Of a stretch of DNA of 64,000 nucleotides, positions 25,487 to 33,747 are shown piece by piece. The position numbers and the translations under genes are program-made. The notes under the pieces were generated by a model. The model was not told the origin of the DNA and ran no database searches. It was given only the letters and a program-made list of their open reading frames with translations. Numbering within the stretch: the first letter of the stretch is position 1; each line of letters opens with the position of its first letter. Source of the stretch: CBDUEF01 sp018063485 (lineage in GTDB: Bacteria > Pseudomonadota > Alphaproteobacteria > Rhodobacterales > Rhodobacteraceae); contig JBAOID010000018.1 of the NCBI GenBank assembly GCA_037045435.1, forward strand, positions 62,001 to 126,000. The letters are read 5' to 3'.

Positions 25487-26544
25487 AGCTGATCGAGCGC
25501 TTAGGACTGGCAGCGCTGCACTGGATGGACCCCGAGCGCGCACATGCGCTGTCGCTGAGGGCGCTGAATTCGGGGCTGGTGCCGCTTGCCGGGCTGGTGA
25601 CCTCGCCCCGCCTGGCCTGCGAGGTAGCGGGGCTGGCGCTGAGCAATCCGATTGGCTTGGCGGCGGGGTTTGACAAGAACGCAGTGGCTTTGGCGCCGCT
25701 GTGCCGTGCGGGGTTCGGTTTCATCGAGGTGGGGGCCGCCACGCCGCGCCCGCAACCGGGCAACCCCAGGCCGCGCCTGTTCCGGCTGACCGAGGACCGG
25801 GCGGTGATCAACCGGTTCGGGTTCAACAATGAGGGCGCCGAAGTGATTGCCGCGCGTTTGTCTGCGCGGAAATGGGGGGCGGTTCCGGTGGGGCTGAACC
25901 TTGGCGCGAACAAGGATTTGGCGGACAAGGCCGCAGATTTTGCGCAGGTGTTGGCGCTGTGTGGGCCTTATGTCGATTTCGCGACGGTGAATGTGTCCTC
26001 TCCCAATACCGAAAAGCTGCGCGATTTGCAGGGGCGGGCGGCGCTGACGGCGCTGTTGGCCGGGGTGATGGAGGTGCGGGCGGGGCTGGCGCGTCCGATC
26101 CCGATATTCTTGAAGATCGCGCCGGATTTGACCGGTGACGAGATTGCCGAAATTGCCGAAGTGGCGGTGCAGTCGGGATTGTCGGGCATTGTCGCCACCA
26201 ATACCACGCTGTCACGAGAAGGTTTGAAAAGTGTTCATGCCGGGCAGACAGGCGGGCTTTCTGGCGCACCTTTGTTCGAAAAGTCTACGCGTGTGTTGGC
26301 GCTCCTGTCGCAGGCAACCGAGGGCAAGCTGCCGTTGATCGGAGTTGGCGGGATCAGCTCGCCTTTGCAGGCCTATGCCAAGATCAAGGCCGGGGCCTCG
26401 GCAGTGCAGGTCTATTCCGCGATGGTCTATCAAGGATTGTCGCTGGCGGCAGAGCTTGCGCGCGGGGTGGATCGCTTGCTGGCGGCGGATGGTCATGCAA
26501 ACGTGGCGGCTGCGGTTGGAACAGGGCGCGGTGCATGGCTGTGA
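25483..26544 (+). CDS. pyrD: Dihydroorotate dehydrogenase (quinone), class 2
   Basis: Membrane-associated flavoenzyme oxidising dihydroorotate to orotate with ubiquinone in pyrimidine synthesis. The N-terminal helical membrane domain KLIERLGLAALHWMDPERAH marks class 2. The FMN barrel shows NPIGLAAGFDKNA, EVGAATPRPQPGN, NRFGFNNEG, VNVSSPNTEKLRD with the catalytic serine, and GVGGISS. The start is a TTG overlapping the preceding stop (TTGA); no ATG upstream of the conserved N-terminus exists. The 353-residue length is normal. The next gene, a GNAT acetyltransferase, begins inside its last codons. Confidence 0.95.
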   Translation: MKLIERLGLAALHWMDPERAHALSLRALNSGLVPLAGLVTSPRLACEVAGLALSNPIGLAAGFDKNAVALAPLCRAGFGFIEVGAATPRPQPGNPRPRLFRLTEDRAVINRFGFNNEGAEVIAARLSARKWGAVPVGLNLGANKDLADKAADFAQVLALCGPYVDFATVNVSSPNTEKLRDLQGRAALTALLAGVMEVRAGLARPIPIFLKIAPDLTGDEIAEIAEVAVQSGLSGIVATNTTLSREGLKSVHAGQTGGLSGAPLFEKSTRVLALLSQATEGKLPLIGVGGISSPLQAYAKIKAGASAVQVYSAMVYQGLSLAAELARGVDRLLAADGHANVAAAVGTGRGAWL

Positions 26545-26982
26545 TCTTTCGTGATGCGATTTCGGGCGGATGTGCCGGCGATCATGAACTTGCTGATGGA
26601 TGATCTGTTGGGCGCCGCGCGTGAAGGCGCGCCGATCGAGGTCTATCTGGCGGCCTATGAAGATATTGCCGCCACGCCCACGCATCAGTTGATTGTGGGC
26701 GAGCAGGCCGGGGAAATTGTCGCCTGTTGCCAGCTTACCCTGCTTTACGGCTTGTCGCGCAAGGGCGGGCGGCGGGCTTTGGTCGAGGCGGTGCGGGTGG
26801 CCCCGCAATTGCGCAGCCATGGCATTGGTGCGGCCCTGATGGCGGAATGTGAGAACCGCGCGCGGGCGGCGGGCGCAAGTGTGATCCAGTTGACCACCGA
26901 CAAATCGCGGCTGCGCGCGCATGCGTTTTACGAGCGGCTGGGCTATGTTGCCAGCCATATGGGCTATAAAAAGCCGCTCTGA
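26535..26982 (+). CDS. GNAT family N-acetyltransferase (frame broken near the start)
   Basis: A small acetyltransferase of about 148 residues with the acetyl-CoA loop VRVAPQLRSHGIGAALMAEC, then VIQLTTDKSRLRAHAFYERL and the terminal GYVASHMGYKKPL. The reading frame has no good ATG before ADVPAIMNLL. The preceding ATG, inside the pyrD end, reads MAVIFRDA and then needs removal of one base near 26559 to give MAVIFRDA-FRADVPAIM, the usual family start. Otherwise translation would begin at a GTG or ATG 16-19 bp downstream. Substrate unknown. Coupled to pyrD by overlap. Confidence 0.8.
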
Positions 26983-27061
26983 CCCAAGCCTTTGCCGCAG
27001 GCCCCCCTTTTCCCGGCCCGGCAAGGGCGCTACACCTGCCAGGACGCAGGGGAGATCAGCG

Positions 27062-28291
27062 ATGGATGACCGTATCAACAGCTTTATGACCGGGCCGGAC
27101 GAGCAGGGCCGTTTCGGCCTGTTCGGTGGGCGCTTTGTGTCGGAAACCCTGATGCCGCTGATCCTTGATCTTGAGGCGCGCTATGAATTCGCCAAGACTG
27201 ATCCGGCGTTCTGGGCCGAGATGGACTATCTGTGGAAGCACTATGTCGGCCGTCCCTCGCCCTTGTATTATGCAGAACGGCTGACCAAGCATCTTGGCGG
27301 TGCCAAGGTCTATATGAAGCGCGACGAGTTGAACCACACCGGCGCGCATAAGATCAACAACGTGCTGGGGCAGATTATCCTCGCGCGCCGCATGGGCAAG
27401 ACAAGGATCATCGCGGAAACCGGCGCGGGGCAGCATGGCGTTGCCACGGCAACGGTTTGTGCAAAATTCGGGCTGAAATGCGTGGTCTATATGGGCGCGC
27501 ATGATGTTGAACGCCAAGCGCCGAACGTGTTTCGGATGCGGCTGTTGGGGGCCGAGGTGATCCCGGTTACCAGTGGTCGCGGCACTTTGAAAGATGCGAT
27601 GAATGACGCTTTGCGCGATTGGGTGACCAATGTGCGCGATACGTTTTATTGCATCGGCACGGTGGCAGGCCCACATCCCTATCCGGCAATGGTGCGCGAT
27701 TTCCAAAGCATCATCGGCAAGGAGGTGCGCTGGCAGTTGGCCGAACAAGAGGGCGAGGGCCGTCTGCCCGATACACTGATCGCGGCCATCGGTGGCGGCT
27801 CGAATGCCATGGGGCTGTTTTACCCCTTCCTTGATGATCCATCGGTGAACATCATCGGGGTTGAAGCCGGCGGCAAGGGTGTGGATGAGCGGATGCAGCA
27901 TTGCGCCAGCCTGACGGGCGGCAGGCCCGGCGTGTTGCACGGCAACCGCACTTACCTGCTGCAAGACCCGGATGGGCAGATTCTGGAAGGCTTCTCGATC
28001 TCGGCAGGCCTTGATTACCCCGGTATTGGCCCCGAGCATTCCTGGCTGCACGACACCGGCCGTGCGCAATATGTCAGCATCACCGATGCCGAGGCGCTGG
28101 AGGCGTTTCAGCTTTCCTGTGCTTTGGAAGGGATCATCCCGGCGCTGGAACCCAGCCATGCCTTGGCCCATGTGATGAAAATCGCCCCTGAATTGCCGCC
28201 CGAGCATATCATCGTGATGAACATGTGTGGGCGTGGCGATAAGGACATCTTCACCGTGGCCAAGCATCTGGGCTTTGACATGAAGATCTGA
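27062..28291 (+). CDS. trpB: Tryptophan synthase beta chain TrpB
   Basis: PLP enzyme joining indole and serine to make tryptophan. The 409 residues include MKRDELNHTGAHKINNVLGQ with the PLP lysine, ETGAGQHGVATATVCAKFGL, GTVAGPHPYP, AIGGGSNAMGLFYPF (phosphate-binding loop) and the C-terminal NMCGRGDKDIFTVA. This is the canonical TrpB1 type. The start follows CAGGGGAGATCAGCG. The trpA and trpF partners are not adjacent here; the gene sits alone after pyrD/GNAT and converges on the enolase-superfamily gene. Confidence 0.97.
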   Translation: MDDRINSFMTGPDEQGRFGLFGGRFVSETLMPLILDLEARYEFAKTDPAFWAEMDYLWKHYVGRPSPLYYAERLTKHLGGAKVYMKRDELNHTGAHKINNVLGQIILARRMGKTRIIAETGAGQHGVATATVCAKFGLKCVVYMGAHDVERQAPNVFRMRLLGAEVIPVTSGRGTLKDAMNDALRDWVTNVRDTFYCIGTVAGPHPYPAMVRDFQSIIGKEVRWQLAEQEGEGRLPDTLIAAIGGGSNAMGLFYPFLDDPSVNIIGVEAGGKGVDERMQHCASLTGGRPGVLHGNRTYLLQDPDGQILEGFSISAGLDYPGIGPEHSWLHDTGRAQYVSITDAEALEAFQLSCALEGIIPALEPSHALAHVMKIAPELPPEHIIVMNMCGRGDKDIFTVAKHLGFDMKI

Positions 28292-28357
28292 GACAGGAAG
28301 ATCTGAAGCCGTTGCTGAAATGCACCCGGTTTGGAATCGGGCATTATCGCAATGGCA

Positions 28358-29593
28358 TCAGATCGAGCTGGGCGCGCCCCCTTCAAAGCGGTTGCCCTTG
28401 CTGTAATCACAGGGCGCTTCCTGCATTTGCAGATGCAGCGCGCTGCCCGTGTAAGGATGCGCCCGCGCGACGTCTTCGTCAAACTCGATCCCCAATCCGG
28501 GGCCTTCGGGTGGCAGGATATAGCCATCCTCCCATGTGATCGAGTTCTTGATCAGCTTCATGTGGAAGGCGCCGCCGGTCTGGATGGTTTCGCAGATCAG
28601 CAGGTTCGGGATTGCCACCGACAGATGGATATTCGCCGCCCATTCCACCGGGCCTGCGTAAAGATGCGGGGCCATTTCGGCGTTGTAAATCTCGGCAATG
28701 GCGGCGATTTTCTTGGCCTCCCAGATACCGCCAACCCGGCCCAAGGCGGGTTGCAGGATTTTCACCCCGCCGGCGCGCAAGAGCATCCCGAATTCGGTTT
28801 TCGTGGTCAGCCGCTCGCCCGTGGCCAAGGGAATACGCACCGAACGCGCCACCTCGGCAAATTCCAGAAGGTTGTCCGGCGGGATCGGCTCTTCATACCA
28901 CAAGGGGTTATAAGGCTCCAGCGCCTGGCCCATGCGGATAGCACCTGGGGTGGTGAATTGGCCATGGGTGCCGAACAAAAGATCGGCCTTGTCGCCCACC
29001 GCTTCCCGGATCGCTTTGCAAAAGGCCACCGAGCGGGTGATGTCACTCATCGCCGGCTCATGACCGCCGCGAATGGTATAGGGGCCGGCGGGGTCGAATT
29101 TCACCGCGGTAAAGCCCTGCTTGACGCATTTCGCCGCCGCCTCGGCGGTCAGATCGGGGTTGACCCAAAAATCCGCCGATTCCTTGCCCGGATCGGGATA
29201 GATATAGGTGTAGGACCGCACCCGCTGGTTCATCTTGCCACCGATCAGCGCCCATACCGGCCGGTTGCGCGCCTTGCCCAGGATATCCCAACAGGCGATT
29301 TCCAACCCCGAAAAAGCCCCCATCACGGTGGGATCAGGACGCTGGGTAAAGCCCGAGGAATAGACGCGACGATACATCAATTCGATGTTCTCGGGGCTTT
29401 CGCCCTGCATATGACGCTCGAACACATCTTCGATCACCGCGCGCATCGCCTTGGGGCCAACGGTCGAGGCATAGCATTCGCCGTAGCCTACGATGCCGTC
29501 ATTGGTGGTGATCTTGGTGAAAATCCAATAGCGCCCACCCCAGCCCGGCGCAGGCGGTGCGACAACGAAAATCTCAAGGTCTTGCAGTTTCAT
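28358..29593 (-). CDS. Mandelate racemase/muconate lactonising enzyme family protein (probable sugar-acid dehydratase)
   Basis: The 411-residue protein has the enolase-superfamily capping domain (MKLQDLEIFVVAPPAPGWGG, GYGECYASTVGPKAM) and a barrel with AAKCVKQGFTAVKFDPAG, YNPLWYEEPIPPDN and LATGERLTTKTEF, supplying two glutamate metal ligands. The third ligand position reads DLLFGTHGQFT, where the galactonate-dehydratase type has Asp before x-H-G. Further on, LQPALGRVGGI and APHLYAGPVEWAANIHL are typical. The substrate is probably an aldonic acid, but it cannot be named from sequence. The start MKLQDLEI is preceded by GGAGGCCCGCC. It shares its strand with the MFS gene 16 bp upstream. Confidence 0.8.
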   Translation of the reverse strand: MKLQDLEIFVVAPPAPGWGGRYWIFTKITTNDGIVGYGECYASTVGPKAMRAVIEDVFERHMQGESPENIELMYRRVYSSGFTQRPDPTVMGAFSGLEIACWDILGKARNRPVWALIGGKMNQRVRSYTYIYPDPGKESADFWVNPDLTAEAAAKCVKQGFTAVKFDPAGPYTIRGGHEPAMSDITRSVAFCKAIREAVGDKADLLFGTHGQFTTPGAIRMGQALEPYNPLWYEEPIPPDNLLEFAEVARSVRIPLATGERLTTKTEFGMLLRAGGVKILQPALGRVGGIWEAKKIAAIAEIYNAEMAPHLYAGPVEWAANIHLSVAIPNLLICETIQTGGAFHMKLIKNSITWEDGYILPPEGPGLGIEFDEDVARAHPYTGSALHLQMQEAPCDYSKGNRFEGGAPSSI

Positions 29594-29609
29594 GGCGGGC
29601 CTCCGGAGA

Positions 29610-30842
29610 TCAGGGTAGGGGCACCGAGGACGGCTTTTCGCGCGTTCCGGCGACAAAGATAAGCACAACAGCGACCATGATTGTCGCAGACAGGATGAAC
29701 GGCGCGCCCGGCCAATAGATCGGCGTGCGGGGCGAGGTGAAGTAATCAAAGATCAGCGTCATCACCAAGGGCGACAGGATCATCGCCAGCGCATTGAGCG
29801 AGGAGTTGATGCCCTGCAATTCGCCTTGTTGATCCTCGGGCGTGGCGCGCGACATCATCGCTTGCAGCGCCGGGCCCGCCAGCCCGCCCAAAGCCGTGGC
29901 AGGGGTCAGCGCCAGCGCCCAAAACCCCGAGGTCAGCACGCCAAACAGGCCATAATTGGCCACCTCGACCACCATGCCAACGGTGGCGGTATTGCGCTCT
30001 CCCATGCGTTTGATGGCAGGGCCAACCAAGAACGCCTGAGCGGCAGCCATGGTCAGACCAAAGAGCGCCAATGAGATTCCGATCCATGTCGCATCCCAGC
30101 CAAAGGCGGCCTTGCCATAATAAGACCAGATCGCGGGCCAGACGTTGAAGGTCAGCGCATAAAGGAACATCACCATCAAAAGCGTACGCAGGCCGGGCAG
30201 ATTGCGGATCGCTGCGAAAGACGACAACGGATTCGCGCGTTTGAAGGAAAACGCGCGACGTTTCGAGAGCGCAAGGCTTTCGGGCAGCACGATCAGACCC
30301 AGCACCAGATTGCAGGCGGCCATGACGGCGGCCACCCAGAACGGCGCGCGGGTGTCGATCCCCGCCACCAGCCCGCCAATCATCGGGCCGGCAACAAAGC
30401 CGATGCCAAAGGCCGCCCCGACAAGACCGAACCGCTTGGCGCGCTCGTCCGGCGTCGAGATATCGGCGATATAGGCGCTGGCGGTGGAATGGGTGGCCGA
30501 TGCCATCCCCGCCACGATCCGCGCGATCAGCAGCAGCGTCACCGTATGCGCCAGCGCCATGGCGATATAATCGGCCACCATCACCACCAACGAGGTGATC
30601 AGGATCGGTCTGCGCCCATAGCTGTCGGACAGATTGCCCACCAGCGGCCCGCAAATGAACTGCATCACCGCAAAGGATGAGGCCAGAACCCCACCCCACA
30701 GCGCCGCCTCGCCCAGCGTGCCATGCGTCACCTCTTCCATCAGATCGGGCATGACCGGAAAGATCAGCCCGATGCCGATGGCATCAAGTGCCACGGTCAT
30801 GATGATGAAGGTCAGCGCAAGCGGGGAGGTGCGGTCGGTCAT
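29610..30842 (-). CDS. MFS transporter, TCR/Tet (tetracycline-efflux-like) family
   Basis: A 410-residue, 12-helix major-facilitator protein. The motif A loop GNLSDSYGRRPILITSL lies between helices 2 and 3, and motif C-like GLVGAAFGIGFVAGPMIGGL is in helix 5, which marks drug:H+ antiporters. The N-terminus LALTFIIMTVALDAIGIGLI followed by FPVMPDL resembles TetA. Such genes are common in Rhodobacterales without proven tetracycline resistance. It precedes the enolase-superfamily gene by 16 bp, so the pair is probably one transcript, and the transporter might serve the same metabolite. Confidence 0.85.
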   Translation of the reverse strand: MTDRTSPLALTFIIMTVALDAIGIGLIFPVMPDLMEEVTHGTLGEAALWGGVLASSFAVMQFICGPLVGNLSDSYGRRPILITSLVVMVADYIAMALAHTVTLLLIARIVAGMASATHSTASAYIADISTPDERAKRFGLVGAAFGIGFVAGPMIGGLVAGIDTRAPFWVAAVMAACNLVLGLIVLPESLALSKRRAFSFKRANPLSSFAAIRNLPGLRTLLMVMFLYALTFNVWPAIWSYYGKAAFGWDATWIGISLALFGLTMAAAQAFLVGPAIKRMGERNTATVGMVVEVANYGLFGVLTSGFWALALTPATALGGLAGPALQAMMSRATPEDQQGELQGINSSLNALAMILSPLVMTLIFDYFTSPRTPIYWPGAPFILSATIMVAVVLIFVAGTREKPSSVPLP

Positions 30843-30890
30843 ATGAAACTCGCGGCAAAGAGCGGCAACCTAGCTGCCGTCACCGTTCTG

Positions 30891-31676
30891 TCAATGCCCG
30901 ATGTCGGTCAGAAACTGGTTCAGCAGGGCGGCATATTCGGCAGGCTTCTCGACAAACGGCAAATGCCCCGCAGCGCGCATCAGGGCAAAGCGGTGACCCC
31001 GAATCAAGTTGGCGGTTTCGCGCACCAGGTCAGGCGGGGTGGTGCCATCATTCGCCCCGGCAATCATCAGCGTCGGCAGGGTCAGTGTGGCGGTGGTGGT
31101 GTAGAAATCGGTCCCGGCAAGCGCATGGGCACAGCCAATCCAGCCCTCGGGATTGGTGGTTGTCAGCATCTCGCGGATGCGCGGCATCCCCGGCACGGCC
31201 TGCCAATTGCGCCCGAACATCCGCTCCATCGCGCCGGGGGCGTAATCGGCCAGGCCGGTCGCGCGCACCTCGGCAATGCGGGTCTGCCACATCTCGGCCG
31301 AGCCGATCTTGGCGGCGGTGTTCGACAGCACCAGTGCCCGCACCAGATCCAGCCGTTTTACCGCCAGCCCCTGCGCCACCATGCCGCCCAGCGAAACCCC
31401 CAGCACCACGGCATCTGACAGGGCGAAATGATCCATCGCGCGCTCGATGTCGCGGATCAATGCGCCCATCGCATAGGGGGCGGAGGGCGCGTCTGACAGG
31501 CCATGGCCGCGCAGATCAAGCCGCAGCAGACGCAGGCCCTTTGGCAGCAAAGGCAGCAACGGATCGAACAGGGAAAGATTGGTCCCAAGTGCGTGCAACA
31601 ACACCAGAACCGGGCCATTTGCGGGCCCGGTAAGCTCGGCGTTCAGCCGCAGGTCATCCAGGTAGATCAGCGCCAT
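30891..31676 (-). CDS. Alpha/beta hydrolase, 3-oxoadipate enol-lactonase-like
   Basis: The 261-residue protein has the oxyanion LLHALGTNLSLFDPLLPLLP, then LRLDLRGHGLSDAPSAPYAM, the nucleophile elbow GVSLGGMVAQGLAV, an acid region IAGANDGTTPP and the catalytic His in AAGHLPFVEKP. The pattern (ALGTNLSLFD, GHGLS) matches PcaD of the beta-ketoadipate pathway. No other pca genes are adjacent, so the substrate remains open. It is transcribed left, 48 bp before the MFS gene. Confidence 0.75.
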   Translation of the reverse strand: MALIYLDDLRLNAELTGPANGPVLVLLHALGTNLSLFDPLLPLLPKGLRLLRLDLRGHGLSDAPSAPYAMGALIRDIERAMDHFALSDAVVLGVSLGGMVAQGLAVKRLDLVRALVLSNTAAKIGSAEMWQTRIAEVRATGLADYAPGAMERMFGRNWQAVPGMPRIREMLTTTNPEGWIGCAHALAGTDFYTTTATLTLPTLMIAGANDGTTPPDLVRETANLIRGHRFALMRAAGHLPFVEKPAEYAALLNQFLTDIGH

Positions 31677-31753
31677 AGTTCAATTCCGTCAAGCGTGATT
31701 AGGGAAGAAATTTCCAGGTCTGTGATTGGAGTCTGATAGGTGTGAGGATTACC

Positions 31754-32767
31754 TCAGGTTTTGGACAAAGCGCCGGTTTCAGGCAGAATGCTCGAAAAGT
31801 CCTGGATTGGAAAGCGCGTCAAAACCTCAGCGAACAGTGCGGGATCGACGTTACCCCCCGAGGCGGTGCAGATCACGGTGTCGGGCAGATCATTGCAAAA
31901 CAGCGCCGCCGCAAGCGCCACGGCTCCCCCCGGTTCCAGCACGATGCGCAGATGGGCAAAGGCCAGTGCCATGGCGCGCAGAGCCTGATCATCGGACACC
32001 ACCAGACCGGGGCCAGCGAGGCGGCGAAGGATAGGCAGCGTCAATTCTCCCGGCGAGGGTGTCAGGATCGCATCGCAAACCGAGCCTGTCGCCTGCGCAT
32101 TGCGTTCCGCCCGCCCCGAGGCCAGCGAGCGGGCCATGTCGTCAAATCCCTCCGGCTCGGCCGTGCGCAGCCGCAGCAACGGGGCCTCGGCCTCAAGTGC
32201 CAGCGCGATGCCTGCCGACAGGCCACCACCGCCGCAACAGCTGATCACGGTCGCGTCGCTCACCCCCGCCGCGCGCGCCTGCTCGGCTATTTCCAGGCCA
32301 CAGGTGCCCTGGCCGGCGATCACCTCGGCATTGTCAAACGGCTTGATCAGATGCAGCCCGCGCGTGGTGGCCAATTCTGCACCGATCACGTCGCGGTCGT
32401 CGGTGCCCCGATCATAGAGCACCACCTCGGCCCCATAGGCGCGGGTGTTGGCAACTTTGACCGCCGGGGCATCCGACGGCATCACGATCACGCAGGGCAG
32501 CTTGTGCAGGCGCGCCGCCAGTGCCACGCCTTGGGCGTGATTGCCCGACGAATAAGCCAACACCCCGCGCGCATCGGGCGGCAAGGCTGATACCGCCGAC
32601 CAGCCGCCGCGAAACTTGAAGCTGCCGGTCCATTGCAGGCACTCGGCCTTGATGAACACCCGCCTTCCCGCGATTTGGTCAAGCAGCGGCGCGTTCAGCA
32701 ACGGGGTTTGGCGGGCATGACCATTCAGACGGGCAGCGGCGGTGCGGATCATTGCGATACTGGTCAT
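31754..32767 (-). CDS. Threonine/serine dehydratase family PLP enzyme
   Basis: The 337 residues show the fold-type II pattern: ECLQWTGSFKFRGGWSAVSA with the PLP lysine, AYSSGNHAQGVALAARLHKL and the phosphate loop ISCCGGGGLSAGIALA. No ACT regulatory domain is present, so this is a catabolic-type or general beta-eliminating enzyme: threonine, serine or 3-hydroxyaspartate are candidates. It overlaps the preceding hydrolase gene by 4 bp (ATGA) and should be co-transcribed with it. Confidence 0.85.
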   Translation of the reverse strand: MTSIAMIRTAAARLNGHARQTPLLNAPLLDQIAGRRVFIKAECLQWTGSFKFRGGWSAVSALPPDARGVLAYSSGNHAQGVALAARLHKLPCVIVMPSDAPAVKVANTRAYGAEVVLYDRGTDDRDVIGAELATTRGLHLIKPFDNAEVIAGQGTCGLEIAEQARAAGVSDATVISCCGGGGLSAGIALALEAEAPLLRLRTAEPEGFDDMARSLASGRAERNAQATGSVCDAILTPSPGELTLPILRRLAGPGLVVSDDQALRAMALAFAHLRIVLEPGGAVALAAALFCNDLPDTVICTASGGNVDPALFAEVLTRFPIQDFSSILPETGALSKT

Positions 32768-33618
32768 TGCGCACCGATTGCGGTCAGGAATCCATCCAAT
32801 GTTTCAAGGCTTTCCGGCTCATCCAGAAACGGCACATGCGCGCGGTTGGCAACGGTGGTGGCGATCAGTCCGGGGTGGCGACGGGCCATTTCAGCCAGGG
32901 TTTCGGGCGTCAGCAAGTCGGAAAACTCTCCGCGCAGCACGGCCACGGGCAGACCTTCCAAAGCATCAAACAGCGGCCACAGATCGGGGCTGGGGCCGGA
33001 TTTGGCCTGAAGCGCTGCGGCATCACGCAGTCGGGCATCATAGCGCAACTCCAGCCCATTCGCCGTCTCGCTCCACCACCGCGCCACATGCGGGCGCCAT
33101 TGCGTGGCGTCTACGCCCGGAAAACTGGCGGCGTAAATCGCCGCCATGCCTTCGGCTGCGGCATCGAGCGTGGCAAACTTCGGGCGCTTGCCCAGATAAT
33201 CCATGATCCGCGCCAGCCCGATTTCGTCAATCACCGGGCCGATATCGTTCAGCATCACCCCCAAAAGCCGCGGCTTCACAATTGCCGCCAGCACCATCGC
33301 AATCAGCCCACCACGCGAAGTGCCCAGGATCGCAAAGCGCTCGATCCCCTGATGATCCAACAGCGCCAGCGCATCCGCTGCTTCTTGTGCCACCGAATAG
33401 GTTGCAAAATCAGCCGTGTAATCCGAGGCTCCGCGCCCGCGACTGTCAAGCCGGATCACCCGGCAACGCGACAACAGCTTGGGCAGGGCAGGTTCGAAAT
33501 CTTCCATGTTGCGGGTCAGACCGGCAAGGCACAGCAAGGGAATGCCCCGGCCCTGATCGGCATAGGCCAGTTTCAAACCGTCGGGTGTGGTGAAAAATTG
33601 CGGGGCGTTGTCAGGCAT
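32764..33618 (-). CDS. Alpha/beta hydrolase
   Basis: A 284-residue hydrolase with LLCLAGLTRNMEDFEPALPK (oxyanion loop), IRLDSRGRGASDYTADF, the nucleophile elbow ILGTSRGGLIAMVLA, and the C-terminal ANRAHVPFLDEPESL with catalytic His. It is not close to PcaD. The ATG giving MPDNAPQFFTTPDGLKLAYA was chosen over a longer frame because it begins the conserved N-terminus. Substrate unknown. First gene of the pair with the threonine-dehydratase-like enzyme and divergent from the ABC exporter. Confidence 0.83.
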   Translation of the reverse strand: MPDNAPQFFTTPDGLKLAYADQGRGIPLLCLAGLTRNMEDFEPALPKLLSRCRVIRLDSRGRGASDYTADFATYSVAQEAADALALLDHQGIERFAILGTSRGGLIAMVLAAIVKPRLLGVMLNDIGPVIDEIGLARIMDYLGKRPKFATLDAAAEGMAAIYAASFPGVDATQWRPHVARWWSETANGLELRYDARLRDAAALQAKSGPSPDLWPLFDALEGLPVAVLRGEFSDLLTPETLAEMARRHPGLIATTVANRAHVPFLDEPESLETLDGFLTAIGAQ

Positions 33619-33747
33619 GGTGCGGCTTTCTGTTCGACAGCGGCACCCTGTCACAGCAGGAGGGCCACGAAAAGGGGGCGCTTGCGGCGGGGCGCGCATC
33701 GGCCTAAACCGCGCCGTCAAGAACGACCCGGCGAAAAGGAAAACGCA

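Noticed and set aside
27056..28267. 403-codon frame opposite trpB
   Set aside because: Antisense shadow of a canonical trpB; long shadows are common at this GC content.
28331..29662. 443-codon frame opposite the enolase-superfamily gene
   Set aside because: It is a shadow: it lacks domain motifs, and the opposite strand carries a complete conserved protein.
32752..33747. Upstream extension of the ABC exporter frame
   Set aside because: It overlaps the hydrolase gene on the other strand. The real start has its own ribosome binding site and the expected N-terminus.
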